Shown here piece after piece: positions 30,026-41,004 of a stretch of 64,000 nt of DNA (position 1 is the stretch's first letter; the number at the start of each line of letters is the position of its first letter). A program made the position numbers and the translations under genes. The DNA comes from Macrothele yani (Eukaryota; Arthropoda; Arachnida; Araneae; Macrothelidae): the NCBI GenBank assembly GCA_039090855.1, contig CM076995.1, positions 118,122,270 to 118,186,269 on the forward strand. The letters are read 5' to 3'. The notes below the pieces were generated by a model. The model ran no database searches, was not told the origin of the DNA, and saw only the letters and a list, made by a program, of their open reading frames with translations.

Positions 30026-31249
30026 AGTTTTCTCCATTACTTCACACTTTTCTCAAAAATGGACATTGTGCAGAACTTTTGTTTGGATACTTTGACGACG
30101 GTTTAAAACCATATGCCAATAATTCATTAGTTTGCATCTAACAATCAGGAATGCAGTTCATCGAATGCTTTCTTAGTTTTGCTTCACAGTAAGTCAAACG
30201 GTTTCAGTAGTGGAACTCTCTTATAGAAGAAGAAAAAAATTATGTTATCACTTTGTCAGAATTTAAAAAAAAGAAGAAAGTATCAGTCAAATATCGCAGA
30301 AGGCGTGATGATTCTGATGCCTCTGCAATCATTAATCAGAAATTATGTTCGTTTACCGAAGCTTATCTTGGAAAGCATGAGTCGGCATCATTTGTCACCT
30401 GACATGATTATGAAAGGACAACATCAAGCAAGGTATTCGAGAATGCCTGGCATTGACTGTTGTTCTAATACAAACCCCCGCTCTCTACGCACCAAAGGGA
30501 AATGTCAGCGACGGTAATCCCTGTTGGCATGGTGTCATCCCTGGCAAAAGAGAGAGAAAGTAAGTTGTTGCTCGGATGATGGATAGCCTGAGATACACAC
30601 CTGACAGCCTTCAATGGACTCCATTCATCTGCCACCCACAGAAGGCCGTAGTTCTGTTCCAACAACTGCCTGCTTTCTCAGAAGGCAACTAAGCGACCCG
30701 AATTCGGAAGGGACGCGAAGCAGCGTTTCAGTTCAAGTTCAATCGCCTACTCCACGTGGTTTACTAACTTTATACTTCCGCGACTAAGGCATCGGTTTTA
30801 ATAGCCATGGGGCCGCAACTGTGTTTTTTCATTTCTTACCGGTGAGGGAAGAGAAGAGGGAGGGGGGGGGCAGTTATATTAAAAAAAAAAGAACCATGCT
30901 TTCAGAAAAAAAAAAAAAGGATGTGTCAGGACGTCATTTTTCATACGTATTGTCGTAACGGGATAAACGCAAGCTAAAACCAAACCCATTTTACCCCCCA
31001 AAACTATATGATTCTCAAAACTGTTACCCGAATGGAAAAAAAAATTATTATTATTATTCGTTTGGCCTCATTGCAGGTGACAGGAGATAAAGGGTGAAAA
31101 TCGGGGGAAAATCCAATTCCCCCATTATTCTGCGAAACAACGTGGGAAAAAAAGGTTGAGGGAGAGGTGACAGCTTGGAGGTTTACTTTGGGGGGAGGGG
31201 AGGAGAAGAATTGAAAAATAGAGTGAAATAAAACCAAAATTCTTCATTA
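30026..31249. other. No recognisable gene
   Basis: Mixed DNA with A-runs (30878-30890, 30907-30918) and G-runs. Open frames (for example 30242-30517) show no domain I know. Confidence 0.5.
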
Positions 31250-31470
31250 GGAATGGAATACAGGATTACACCATACAATACAAATTTTTAAGATGTGAAT
31301 CCCTTTTTTTTTAGCGTAAATATGACATGGATGATAAGTCAGATAATATCCAAAAAATTGGAAATTGTGTCGCCCTGGAGCAGGAATGGCACCCGCGTCT
31401 CCTGGATAGCGCCCGAGTATGCTAACCAGTACACCACCCAGAACGACCAAGTTTCAAGTTTCCGATTAAT
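31250..31470 (-). mobile_element. tRNA-derived SINE, family gamma, inverted copy
   Basis: The minus strand reads CTGGGTGGTGTACTGGTTAG (A box) and GGGTGCCATTCCTGCTCCAG (a damaged B box). The tail has GATATTATCTGACTTATCAT. It is arranged head-to-head with the plus-strand copy at 31545-31745. The spacer 31471-31560 is family sequence too, because it recurs at 40672-40760. Confidence 0.72.
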
Positions 31471-31544
31471 TTAACTAAAACCATCACAGGATTCACTAGT
31501 CGAAGCAACCGGCATTCATGTTTAGCGAATCTGGAGGTTTGCTT

Positions 31545-31745
31545 ATATTCAAATTAATCGGAAACTTGAACTTGGTCGTTCTGGGTGGTGTAGTTGTTAG
31601 CATACTCGGGCTCTATCCGGGAGACGCGGGTTCGATTCCTGCTCCAGGACGACGCAATTATCATGTTTTCGATATTATCTCACTTACCATCCATGTCATA
31701 TTTACACCAAAAAACGGATTCACATCTTCAAAAGTTCTTCATTAG
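31545..31745 (+). mobile_element. tRNA-derived SINE, family gamma, direct copy
   Basis: Head TTCTGGGTGGTGTAGTTGTT, B box GCGGGTTCGATTCCTGCTC, tail GATATTATCTCACTTACC. Same family as 31250-31470, 40487-40640 and 40672-40975. The tRNA-like head has a 7-bp acceptor helix, but the tail shows it is a SINE, not a tRNA gene. Confidence 0.75.
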
Positions 31746-32187
31746 GGAAAAATTAATATCGGTGATTTGGGCAAATAGGGGAAAATGAGTACAAAAATCT
31801 TTATCCCAAACAACGTGTTTTCTTGAATCTTTATACTGTATGTACGCAAATTAAAACAAGGAGGAAAACTGGAAGGCTGAAAATTCTTTAGAAAATAAGT
31901 AAATATTACAGGAAATTTAATTTTTGTGAGTTTGGGTACAAATCAGAAGAAATGGATGAAACATAATTAAATTTCCGCCTTTCTTCAAATCTATGCAGGT
32001 GCGATTTTTTGGAAATTTTTGCTAACACCCGAATTAAAACTACGGATCTATTTCAGAAAGAAAATCGAAAATGTCGCTATCGGGGAAAACAAACATGGGA
32101 CGATTTTTTTCTCGTATACGTAATTGCTATAGCTTTTCATTTTTACATTCGGCAGCGTGAGTGGAGCTAAAAGAGTATAGACTAAGT
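31746..32187. other. No recognisable feature
   Basis: AT-rich DNA up to the TA target of the mariner element. Confidence 0.5.
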
Positions 32188-32189
32188 TA

Positions 32190-33461
32190 CAGAGGGCGAG
32201 TTGAAAGTTTTGCAATATTTGGATAAATTTATGTCTTCATACGTACCTTTACGACGAAAGCTGACTACCATTCAAAATATAGGCCATCGTATTGCACTGC
32301 CTTTAGCCATCTGTTTGCCAGTTCTTCGATTCCGCGGCGGTACCAGTTCTTGTCCTTCGAGGCGAAGAACCCCTTTACCCCAGCTGCCGGCTCCTCCTGA
32401 TTGTTGAAGTGCCGCCCGCGAAGGAAGTAAGCCATGGACCAGAACAGGAAATAATCAGACGGGGCAAGGTCCGGACTGTATGCTGGGTGTGGTATCAGTT
32501 CGATGTCCTCAACTTCCTGGAGTTTTGGCCGGGTCGTTCGCGCTGTATGAGGCCGAGCGTTGTCCTTCTGTAGGAGAGCGCGCTTTCTGTTCACCGGTGC
32601 CGGGTACTTCTCCAAAACGGCATACATTCGCTCCAGCTGTTTGGAGTAGAGGTTGGCAGTGATTGTCCGACGTCTGGTACAAATTCCTAATGGATTATCC
32701 CCTCGAAATTGCACCAGACGCAGAGCATCACCTTGTGCTCAAAGCGCCCACGTTTGGCAACAGGTTCAGGAAGCTGATCCGGTCTCAACCACTGCCATTA
32801 TGTATTAGGATTACGAAAAGAGACCTACTTTTCATCGCACGTAACAATTGCCTTGATAAAACGTACACATCGCGCGGGTTTTCTAGGAGTTTCGTGTACA
32901 CTTCCTCTCGGCGGTTTGCTTCAGTTGGCTTTAGTTCGTGAGAGACAATGCGGCAGCTCCTGCAGACCTTGCCGAAGTCCTGAAGGTGACGAACCACGGT
33001 GGTCTGTGATATGCCCAGCTCGCCTGATAATCTCAGAGTTCTGGTTGTTGGATTTGCCTCTACGGCCTGGCGCACGGCCTCCGAATCCACGGTTTGCGGC
33101 CTACCTGCCCTTGGCTGATCGTCGAGGTTTCTGTCATTGAGCCATCTGGTTGCTGTGCTTTGGACCGTGGAACCTTCCCCTTTCGCATGACAAATGTTCC
33201 GTGTTGCTTGAGCAGCGTTATGGCCGAGTTCAAACTCGTGAAGCAAAAGTTCCCTAATTAGCCGGTTGGGGCTGTTTATCTTTCAGGCGTTCCAACCACA
33301 GACAGAACGACGAAATGTTATGCTGTTTACAGCAACGTCTGCCACTTTATATCCCTTTCGACTGACTGCAGTGCGCGACTTGAACTAGTTTAAACACGTG
33401 GCATACCCGCCGCAGCACATGCGTTTATGCAAATACCGCAAAACTTTCGACTCACCGTCTG
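32190..33461 (-). mobile_element. mariner element with decayed transposase (copy 2)
   Basis: Full-length element of 1272 bp. Inverted ends are CAGAGGGCGAGTTGAAAG (32190) and CTTTCGACTCACCGTCTG (to 33461), with TA on both sides (32188-32189, 33462-33463). The minus-strand transposase has a start region RLIRELLLHEFELGHNAAQA (near 33255) and the HTH parts RWLNDRNLDDQPRAGRPQTV and LGISQTTVVRHLQDFGKV. The first catalytic region is broken by stops near 32840. The rest reads LLQKDNARPHTARTT (second D) and HPAYSPDLAPSDYFLFWSMA (third D). The spacing and motif mark the DD34D mariner family. Confidence 0.92.
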
Positions 33462-33639
33462 TAATATTCGATGTTTACCTCTTTTTTGTATGAAAGAAGA
33501 CAACTGCACGCGAACTGAAGTACCAAAAGTGAGAGGTTGCAAGTTACTTTAAAAAATCGCGATATAGAGTTTGGGATAAAAGTGTCTGATGAGGATTTGA
33601 TTTTTACGTTTTGGTACATGGAAAGTGCTAAAGTAGTAC

Positions 33640-33840
33640 GCCGCCCCCGTGGCGCAGTGGTCTAAGCGATGGCCTCTGATCATTCGTCCAAAAGGGGTCC
33701 GGGTGCGAATCCCGGTGCGGCATGGATGTTGTGTTTGTCTTAAGGCAACCAATGACCCTACATTAGGGACGGGCGACAGCTTATAGCTCATTGAGTTGCT
33801 CACGGTGGTCGTTAAATCTCCAATCAAAAAAAAAAAAAAA
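33640..33840 (+). mobile_element. tRNA-derived SINE, family beta, copy 2 with target duplication
   Basis: A box GTGGCGCAGTGGTCTAAGCG, B box GGGTGCGAATCCC, the family body and a 17-A tail. It is flanked by the direct repeat AAGTAGTAC (33631-33639 and 33841-33849), the signature of LINE-assisted insertion. Confidence 0.9.
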
Positions 33841-33849
33841 AAGTAGTAC

Positions 33850-34649
33850 ATAGGACACTAAAATAGGAAATTTTTCCATTTTCTTTTACGTTTTATTTCA
33901 GATTATGGGTATCACCGTTAAAGAAATTTAGAGCAAAAAGATGTGAGCACACCGAATTTGGAACAGCGCGCTCAGTATGAAGGAGGCACACAGAGAGAGG
34001 GAGAGAGTCAACACCGACTCAGAATACAGCTTCTAAATTTCCCAGTTAATGCTCATCTCTGCCATTTCACAATGATGAACCCTCAGGAGAACGGACGGAA
34101 ATAATTTCTCTCCCTCCCTCTTAGCTTTCTCTAAGCGTTTGATAAATTGAACAAAGAAACCGCCTTGTAGAAAAGCTCATATCTGACGCTATAGGCCACG
34201 AAGCGCGGAAATAACAAAACTAGAGAAAAAAAGTTCCCGAAATTCGCGAAACCTATTACCTCCTCCCCACCCCTTCTCTGTTTCCAGAATACTGATGTTA
34301 AAATCGTGACAGTACCAATTAACAGCTGGGGTCAGACTTGTTCAGAATTTTAACGCTTTGTGACAAATTAAAATAACTGAAGCCTCAATTAAATTGCAAT
34401 GTAACAGTAAATTAAAAGGTACTGCAACTATTAATTTATGAGCTTTTCCGTACTAATTGCATGTTTACCTCTTAATTTCTGGTTTAGGTGATCCCATTCC
34501 TTTTTATGGTCTTTGCCACACATATCATCATCTTTTTTCGATGAAGAATCTTTCCCTAGCATCAACAAAGTTTTTGGAATTTCTCTTTTCCAGAAATTCA
34601 ACGTATATAGTGCGCCCAAATTAAACGTAAAAAAAACTGCCGAGTAGAA
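33850..34649. other. No recognisable feature
   Basis: Mixed DNA. The minus-strand open frame at 34431-34652 matches nothing I know. Confidence 0.5.
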
Positions 34650-35181
34650 CACGGTAAAAAAACTTTCTGAAGTTCACGAGCCACTTTCCCTGAATTCTTT
34701 CGTTAATTAACGAAACATATTTCTGATACAACCTTTTTCGTGAAATAACGGGAAAAACTCTGAATTTCACGGATTTTCAGAAATCTTTCCGCAATTCTAT
34801 TCTTATATTATTTGACAGTGAATGCGTTAACGGAAAATTCTGATTTTTCAAAAATCTTTCCGCAATTCCTTTCGGAAAAAAACTCCATTCTCACATTTTA
34901 CGTATCCATATCACGAAAAATAGGAGAGATTCACAGGAATACTCGGAGGTTTGATTAACTATTAAGTTTCAATAGTATGTCGAAGCATTTGATTTTCAAG
35001 TTCTTTAGCGAGATGGGATATTGTGAATAGTATATTGGATTGCATGGTGCGAATGAAATGTCTGTCTCGAACGAGCAGTGGAAACAGACCCCCACCACAG
35101 CGGAATGGAACCAGCCACAGGTATTGCGGGTATTACGTCACAGAGTTACTTCATTATAAATAGCTAGCGCGTGTGTGAAGA

Positions 35182-35505
35182 ACAAGGTTGGCCTAGTTGT
35201 CCATGTTCGTGACTGCCACGGAGAAGACCTCAGGTTCGATTCCAGCAGGTACGAACGCTCGAGCCACTAATTATCCGCCGTGCGTCAGATGGGCACGTTA
35301 AGCCGTTGGGCCCTGGGTACTGGCCCCCCGGTAATAAATAAGGGTGTCTTCCTCCCCTTTTCTACCTCGTTTCCGTGTCACTTTCCTATGGGGCGCTTTA
35401 GCCCAAATCTCCTAGCCTCCTATTTCTAAGGTTTGTTTAAGACCTGGGGTCAGACACTTCCTTCGTAAAATCATCTGCATATGATCTGATCCGATCTGAA
35501 AAACA
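35182..35505 (+). mobile_element. tRNA-derived SINE, family alpha, copy 2
   Basis: Same head and body as 12311-12668. The B box is CAGGTTCGATTCC near 35231; the body has GGTAATAAATAAGGG and GACCTGGGGTCAGACAC and ends near ATGATCTGATCCGATCTG. It lies in the left foldback arm next to a mariner remnant. Confidence 0.8.
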
Positions 35506-35559
35506 AGGTTCAGCTGTAGTTTGTTTGGATGTAATGTGGCTTGCAAAGGAAACAGGCAG

Positions 35560-36540
35560 ACGCCGGATTTGAGAGTCGTCTTCCTGTATGAATTTAAACT
35601 GGGCCACTCTGCAGGAAAATGCCGCTCGAAACGTCAACAAAGCGCTTGGGGAGAATACAGCCAACGAATGAACCATTGGGCGATGGTTTGTGAAGTTTCG
35701 AAGTGGAGATACAGACCTGAAAAACGAAGCACGTGGTTACTGACCTGTTGCTGTTTCTGACGATGTTCTGTTACGTGTGGTTGAAGCAGACAACCGAGAA
35801 ACGCGTCGTGAGATAGCGGCAGAGGTTGGTGTCCACCACACGACAGTTGCTCGGCGTCTGGCTGCGCTGGGTACGGTAAAAAAGCTGGACATGTGGCTGC
35901 CGCATGAGTTGACAACTGCCAGCAAGACTAAGCGTTTGGAAGTCTGCACGTCGCTGCTTCCGAGGAATAAACAGGAATCTCTACTGCATCGAATCGTCGC
36001 CTGCGACGAGAAGTGGGTCTTTTATGATAATCGGAAACTATCTGCACAATGGTTAAGAAAGGCACACAGCCTGCTGGATGCCACCCTACGCACCAAGAAG
36101 ATGATGCTTCTTGTCTGGTGGTCCACAGGCGGGATAATTCATCGGAGTTTCTTAGCAAGAGGCCAGACCATCACTGCAGAACACTATTGTGCTGAATTAC
36201 ACCAGATGCACCGGAAATTGCTACAGAAATAACCAGCTTTGGTCAACACACATGGCGTTCTTCTGCTCCAGGACAACGATCGCTCTCATGTCGCACAACG
36301 AACGATGCTGACACTAAGTGCTTTGGGCTATGAAGCACTGCCTCGTCCTGCCTACATCCCGGACTTGTCTCCGACAGACTATCATATGTTTCCTCGCCTG
36401 GATCACTTCCTGTCCGAGAAAAAATTCACGACAGACAACGAGGTTCAACGTGCAGTTGATGACTCCTTCGGGTCCTAGCCACAAGACTTTTTTCGTTCCG
36501 GGATCATGTCCTTGCCGGACAGATGGCAATTATGTGCCGA
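35560..36540 (+). pseudogene. mariner-type (DD34D) transposase remnant 3
   Basis: Begins with VVFLYEFKLGHSA (near 35577). After frameshifts the reading is open from 35777: TRREIAAEVGVHHTTVARRL (HTH), PHELTTASKTKRLEVCTSLL, VACDEKWVFYDN (first D) and MLLVWWSTGGIIHRSFL. A single stop at 36230 separates LLLQDNDRSHVAQRTM (second D) and YIPDLSPTDYHMFPRLDHFL (third D). The end of the protein is shifted near 36475. Different lineage from mariner copies 1 and 2. Inserted into the left foldback arm. Element ends were not located. Confidence 0.87.
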
Positions 36541-36806
36541 TGCCGAGGGGGATTAATTTGCCTAGGTAAGTTGTCCTACTTTTCCGTTCTCGCCGTCCAC
36601 GTATGCTGGTCCTTTGCCGGACATTTCATTCGCACCAGCCCAATATATCGCAGGAATTTAGGTTATCGTGGCACAGGATATTTCTTCTACTCTTCCCCAT
36701 TTTGTACACCAGCTATTATATATTACGCTACCATAAGAAACCGGGTACTTCATTTATTGCACAGATGATTGTACGATGTCTATGTATCAGTATGTGGAGC
36801 CCTTAA

Positions 36807-37505
36807 GGCTGTCTTTGAATGAGTGTTAGGCTTCATCTTCTGCGATAGATGGCGCAAAATATCACTCCTTGTGCGTGGCTTTTACATCTTGAGGGATTGT
36901 CCCAGTAGTTGGCGTCAGCGAATGACTGAAGACCTTACCATATTCAGAATGGTAGCGGGCTCTCGTTGGCTCCACAATGAAAGACAAAATACGCGCTGTT
37001 ACGTTTTAAACAATGACATTGTTTGGGGTGGAGCTTAGTAGGCAGGCGTGGTCTCTGTCTCAAATTCTAGTGTTTTCTGGTAATGTACACATTTTCTCTT
37101 CAAAAAATGAATGTACAGTAGAATTTAAGATGATCTATAGAACACAATATTCCAATCTCACTTTAATGCCCATTCTTTGATTTCTATTTGGCCTAGATAA
37201 TTAAAAAAATCAGACAGAAATGAGAGATTTCGTTTCTTCCACGCAGAAGCACTGCCAAGCTAACTTCTGGCGCCATCTAGCGCCAAATTGGAATACTTTC
37301 GGGTCAGATAAATTGAATTAAAAAAAACTCTAACAAATTTTTCGAAAAAATAACTGCGACACGTATTAGCTATGGGTCGTTTTTATTTGTGCTCAAAATT
37401 TCAAATTCTACAAAGTAATAGTTTTTGAGAAAATGTGTACAAAAGAATTTGAATTACAGCTATACAGTAGTACAGAATTTCTGTTACACTCATTCAAAGA
37501 TAGCC
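36807..37505. mobile_element. TTAA-target MITE, copy 1
   Basis: Ends GGCTGTCTTTGAATGAGTGT (36807) and ACACTCATTCAAAGATAGCC (to 37505) form inverted repeats of about 22 bp. TTAA flanks both sides (36803-36806, 37506-37509). The right foldback arm shows the uninterrupted site. TTAA duplications are known for piggyBac and Kolobok elements. No coding capacity. It contains the near-palindrome TGGCGCCATCTAGCGCCA at 37269-37286. Confidence 0.93.
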
Positions 37506-37844
37506 TTAAGATAAAAGCTATCAAAAGTAAATGTTATATTTATAAGTTTTGCAAAATAATACTATAAAACAGAACATTTCACTTTCTTTTAAAGATAATT
37601 GAAAGTTATTGTCAGTTGAAAAAAGATCTCAAACTCCAAATCATTCTGTTGATTCGAATAATCACGATGAAAAAAATACGTAATTTGTAATACGACCTGT
37701 TACAAAAAAAAATGAAATTACATCAAACGTATTCAAAAATTTAATAAGCTCCAATAGAAAATAAAATAACTAAATCAGTCGCATTAATGAAAAAAAAATT
37801 CATCATCACAGAATTACTTTTCCTTGAATGTGAGTCTGATTCCT

Positions 37845-37920
37845 ATGACTTTCTGGCACAATGGTTAAGACGCCCGACTTCAACCCAAATAACCTGGGCT
37901 CGATCACCGGCGCAAAATGA
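37845..37920 (+). repeat. tRNA-like module in left foldback arm
   Basis: Contains CTGGCACAATGGTTAAGACG (A-box-like) and GGCTCGATCACCGG (weak B box). It is opposite 39005-39095 when the foldback is folded. Too decayed for a tRNA gene. Confidence 0.45.
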
Positions 37921-39004
37921 TTCTCTCTTCTCTCACGTAAGAGCTGAAATATTTTGCGAAATTTCAGTCTAAATACGGAAAAACTTTTCTCAAATAAATG
38001 GAATTACTGACTACGGGAAATCTGTGTAAATATCGAAGTTAAAAAAAACAAAAACGGAAACTTTTAAAAACGGAAATTCCGGTAAGAGACGGACACTTAC
38101 AGGCAACTGTGCTGCACGTTATTTTCAGAAATTTCCCCTGAATTCACACCACTTATTTTTAGTGAGATTTGGTGCATGCTGACACAATCGTGCAATCACA
38201 AAAACTTTTTACATATCTTCATGCAGAAATTCAATGGAAACCCTGTGTATGTTTCACACGTTACAATCGCTTTAGAGCAACCCAGCAGTTTTCCATTGCA
38301 GTGCGACAAATGATTGCACGATATGAACATTGCGCCCGTGCCTCGGTGTCGCACAGATCGCAATAACGATTTTTCATTCCTACGGCACCAAAATTCTGGA
38401 GTTTCCAACCAAGTGCGTTTTTTTTAGAGGATTACAATCTCCATCTTCTATATAAAAAAGAAAAGAAGTCTCCTGAATCAGAGTAATTTCGATTGCTCTC
38501 TTTCAAGCCGTGTAACCAGCAATGAAGTTTATATCAAAAGTCAGCAGACGAAGTATCTAATCGATGATTTCACCCCCTGTGTGAAATGCAAGGAGAGAAC
38601 AGACCAGTCTTACGTCATATTTTAGCTCGTATTTTGTTGCTCTCTTTCAATCTTCTGTCGCGAAACGTGTCGAAACAAACGTGCGTTAACTTAACAATTC
38701 TGCATTACGAGAAGATACCTGTGGCAGGGAACATTTATCCAGCACGCTGCAAAAAATAAGTGGTATGAATTCACTGAAAATTCCTGAAAATAACGTGCAG
38801 CAAAGTTATAAGTGAGAACGTGTCCGTCTTTAAACGAAATTTCCGTTTTTAAAAGTTTCCGTTTCTTCCAGCTTCAGTAATTTTACAAAGTTTCCGTAGA
38901 TAGTAATAATCCGTTTATTTCAGAAAAGTCCGTTTTTTGTTTTTTTTCTGTATTTTTTCAGAAATTTCGCAAAATCGTTGATTTTGGCGTTTTCAGCACT
39001 TTTA

Positions 39005-39095
39005 CGAATCCTTTACCGTTGCCCCTGGTCGGTTTCGAACTAGAGACTTCTTCCACGGAAACCCCTTGTGCTACCGTTGATCCAGTAAGCCCCAT
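39005..39095 (-). repeat. tRNA-like module in right foldback arm
   Basis: The minus strand reads GGATCAACGGTAGCACAAGG and TAGTTCGAAACCGACC (B-box-like). Its position mirrors 37845-37920. Confidence 0.45.
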
Positions 39096-39610
39096 AACGC
39101 ACCGTTAGTCAGATATATATTCATCATCTCTAATCGCACGATGATGAAGTGTTTTTCGTTATTAACGAGGGTGAATTAGTAATTTTCTTTTCTTTAGGAG
39201 CTTATTATTTTTCTGAATAAGTTTGTAATAATTAATTTTCCTATTCGAGAACTTATTAAAAATTACGTATTCTTTTCGTCTTGATTTTTGGAAGCAACAA
39301 AATGTTTTAAAACTTTAGATCTCATTAAACTGGCAATGACTTTCAATTATCTTTCAGAAAAGGTGAAATGTAATGACTTTCAATTATCTTTAAGAAAAGA
39401 TGAAATATACTGCTTTGTAATATTTCATAAAACTCATAAATATAAAATTTACTCTTGGTAGCTATAATAGCTTTTGTCTTTAGGGGTTCATAGACTGATA
39501 TATAGACATCATACAATCACCTTTATAATAATTTTAGCACCAAGTTTTTACGGTAACATAATATTCAATACCTAGTGCACGAAATTGGGAAGAGGGAAAG
39601 AAGCATCCTT

Positions 39611-39661
39611 ATTGTGGACAGCATATCACACGAAAATTTCATGTGATATACTATCCACAAT
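39611..39661. repeat. Near-perfect 25-bp inverted repeat in the foldback arm
   Basis: Arms 39611-39635 (ATTGTGGACAGCATATCACA start) and 39637-39661 pair at 22 of 25 positions. The left foldback arm has only one half of it (35015-35037) and is interrupted there. Confidence 0.8.
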
Positions 39662-40109
39662 ATCCGATCTCGCTATATAGAACTGCCAGATCAGGTCCAC
39701 CGATAGACGAATTGAAATTTAATAGTTAATCAAATCTCAATTATATACGAATACGGTAGAAGTGACAACATAATTTTTTCGTTAATATGCTAAAGTACTG
39801 CTGAAAGGTTTCTGAAAATTCAGAATTTTCCTGGCGTTCGAAAAACAGTAAAATTCAGGGATTTCTCGTCATTTCACTGAAAAGGTCGTATTAGGAATAT
39901 GCTTCGTTAATTCATGAAAGAAATCGCGGAAAATGGATAGTGAATTTCAGAAAATGTTTTACAGTGTACATGATGTAAAATATGTAACCGATGGGGAATC
40001 TCGCGTGTAATGCGGTTATCCAGTTTCCGTGACCTAGCCTTCAAAATTTCAAAAATTCTCAAAACCTTTAATTTTAAGGGTGATTTTTAAACCCAATACA
40101 AAATGTGAT

Positions 40110-40475
40110 TTTTAGGATCAAAGGACGATGTTGAAGACAAAAACTCGTGGGGAATTTATCAAATTCCATGTGAATGTGGCGCTTCGTATATAGGACAGAC
40201 CCGTAGGTAGAGCTTTGCGTTTTCGATTGAAGGAGCACAAGACCTACATTCGAAATTGTGACCTAAAGAAGTCATCGATGGCTAAACACTGTTACGAAAA
40301 GGACCATAAATTTCTCTTTGAAGAAGCAAAACTAATTGACAAGCCAGATTCAACCACCAAACTTGATATTTTGGAAGCTTTCCGTATATATCAGAAGTCT
40401 TCGCGACTTGTTAATGACATGACATCCACGCCATTTCTATCAAGCGCGTGGAAGCATCTAACCAAAACACGTGAC
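40110..40475 (+). pseudogene. Penelope-like element GIY-YIG endonuclease fragment
   Basis: Reads GSKDDVEDKNSWGIYQIPCE then CGASYIGQTRR. After one frameshift at about 40208 it continues RLKEHKTYIRNCDLKKSSMA, KHCYEKDHKFLFEEAKLI and ILEAFRIYQKSSRLVNDM. GIYQI...SYIGQT is the GIY-YIG motif of Penelope-like retroelements. The catalytic R/E region (RLKEH) follows as expected. The reverse transcriptase upstream is absent, so this is a 5'-truncated copy. The frame runs on into SINE sequence after 40485. Confidence 0.87.
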
Positions 40476-40486
40476 TGTAAACACCA

Positions 40487-40640
40487 GACGCGGGTTCGAG
40501 TCCCGCTCCAGGACGATGAAAATTTTCAAGTTTTCAGATATTATCTGACTTACCATCCTTGTCACATTTACGCCAAAAATCGGATTGTTATCTTCAAAAT
40601 TTGTATTATATGGCGTAATCCCGTATTTCTTTCATGATTT
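40487..40640 (+). mobile_element. SINE gamma, partial copy
   Basis: Starts inside the tRNA-like part (ACGCGGGTTCGAGTCCCGCT) and continues through the family tail to CCCGTATTTCTTTCATGAT. Identical over about 150 bp to 40818-40969, so it is a very recent duplicate. Confidence 0.78.
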
Positions 40641-40671
40641 ATCTGCTTCTCCGGGCAATCACGGGATAGGA

Positions 40672-40975
40672 TTATTAACCTCCAGATTTGCTAAACATGA
40701 ATGCCGGTTGCTTCGACTAGCGAATCCTGTGATGGTTAAATTCAAATTGATCGGAAACTTGAAACTTGGTCGTTCTGGGTGGTGTAGTGGTTAGCATACC
40801 TAGGCTTTTCTGGGAGACGTGGGTTCGAGTCCCGCTCCAGGACGATGAAAATTTTTAAGTTTTCAGATATTATCTGACTTACCATCCTTGTCACATTTAC
40901 GCCAAAAATCGGATTGTTATCTTCAAAATTTGTATTATATGGCGTAATCCCGTATTTCTTTCATGATTTCTTTCA
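40672..40975 (+). mobile_element. SINE gamma, longest copy
   Basis: Upstream family sequence (CATGAATGCCGGTTGCTTCG, shared inverted with 31471-31560), head TTCTGGGTGGTGTAGTGGTT, B box GTGGGTTCGAGTCCCGC, then the tail. It lies between the Penelope-like coding fragment and the ribozyme-like sequence, so either the SINE inserted there or its tail derives from the element's 3' region. Confidence 0.72.
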
Positions 40976-41004
40976 TGACCATTTATGATGTCATATACAA
41001 TTTG

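Larger units (their letters stand above)
34650..39966. mobile_element. Long foldback (inverted-arm) element with nested insertions
   Basis: Outer ends CACGGTAAAAAAACTTTCTG (34650) and CAGAAAATGTTTTACAGTG (to 39966) are inverted. The right arm, about 38745-39966, is continuous. The left arm is its complement in three pieces: 34650-35037, 36674-36802 and 37506-38165. The gaps hold foreign DNA: a SINE and a mariner in 35038-36673, and a TTAA-type MITE at 36807-37505. Without the insertions the element would be about 3 kb, with arms of about 1.2 kb and a loop of about 580 bp (38166-38744). Each arm carries a tRNA-like module at the matching place. No coding capacity is seen. The superfamily is uncertain, as the ends resemble none I can name and no target duplication is obvious. 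Confidence 0.8.

Noticed and set aside
40774..40845. Functional tRNA gene
   Set aside because: The head folds fairly well, but the same head plus the same long tail occurs four times, which marks a SINE.
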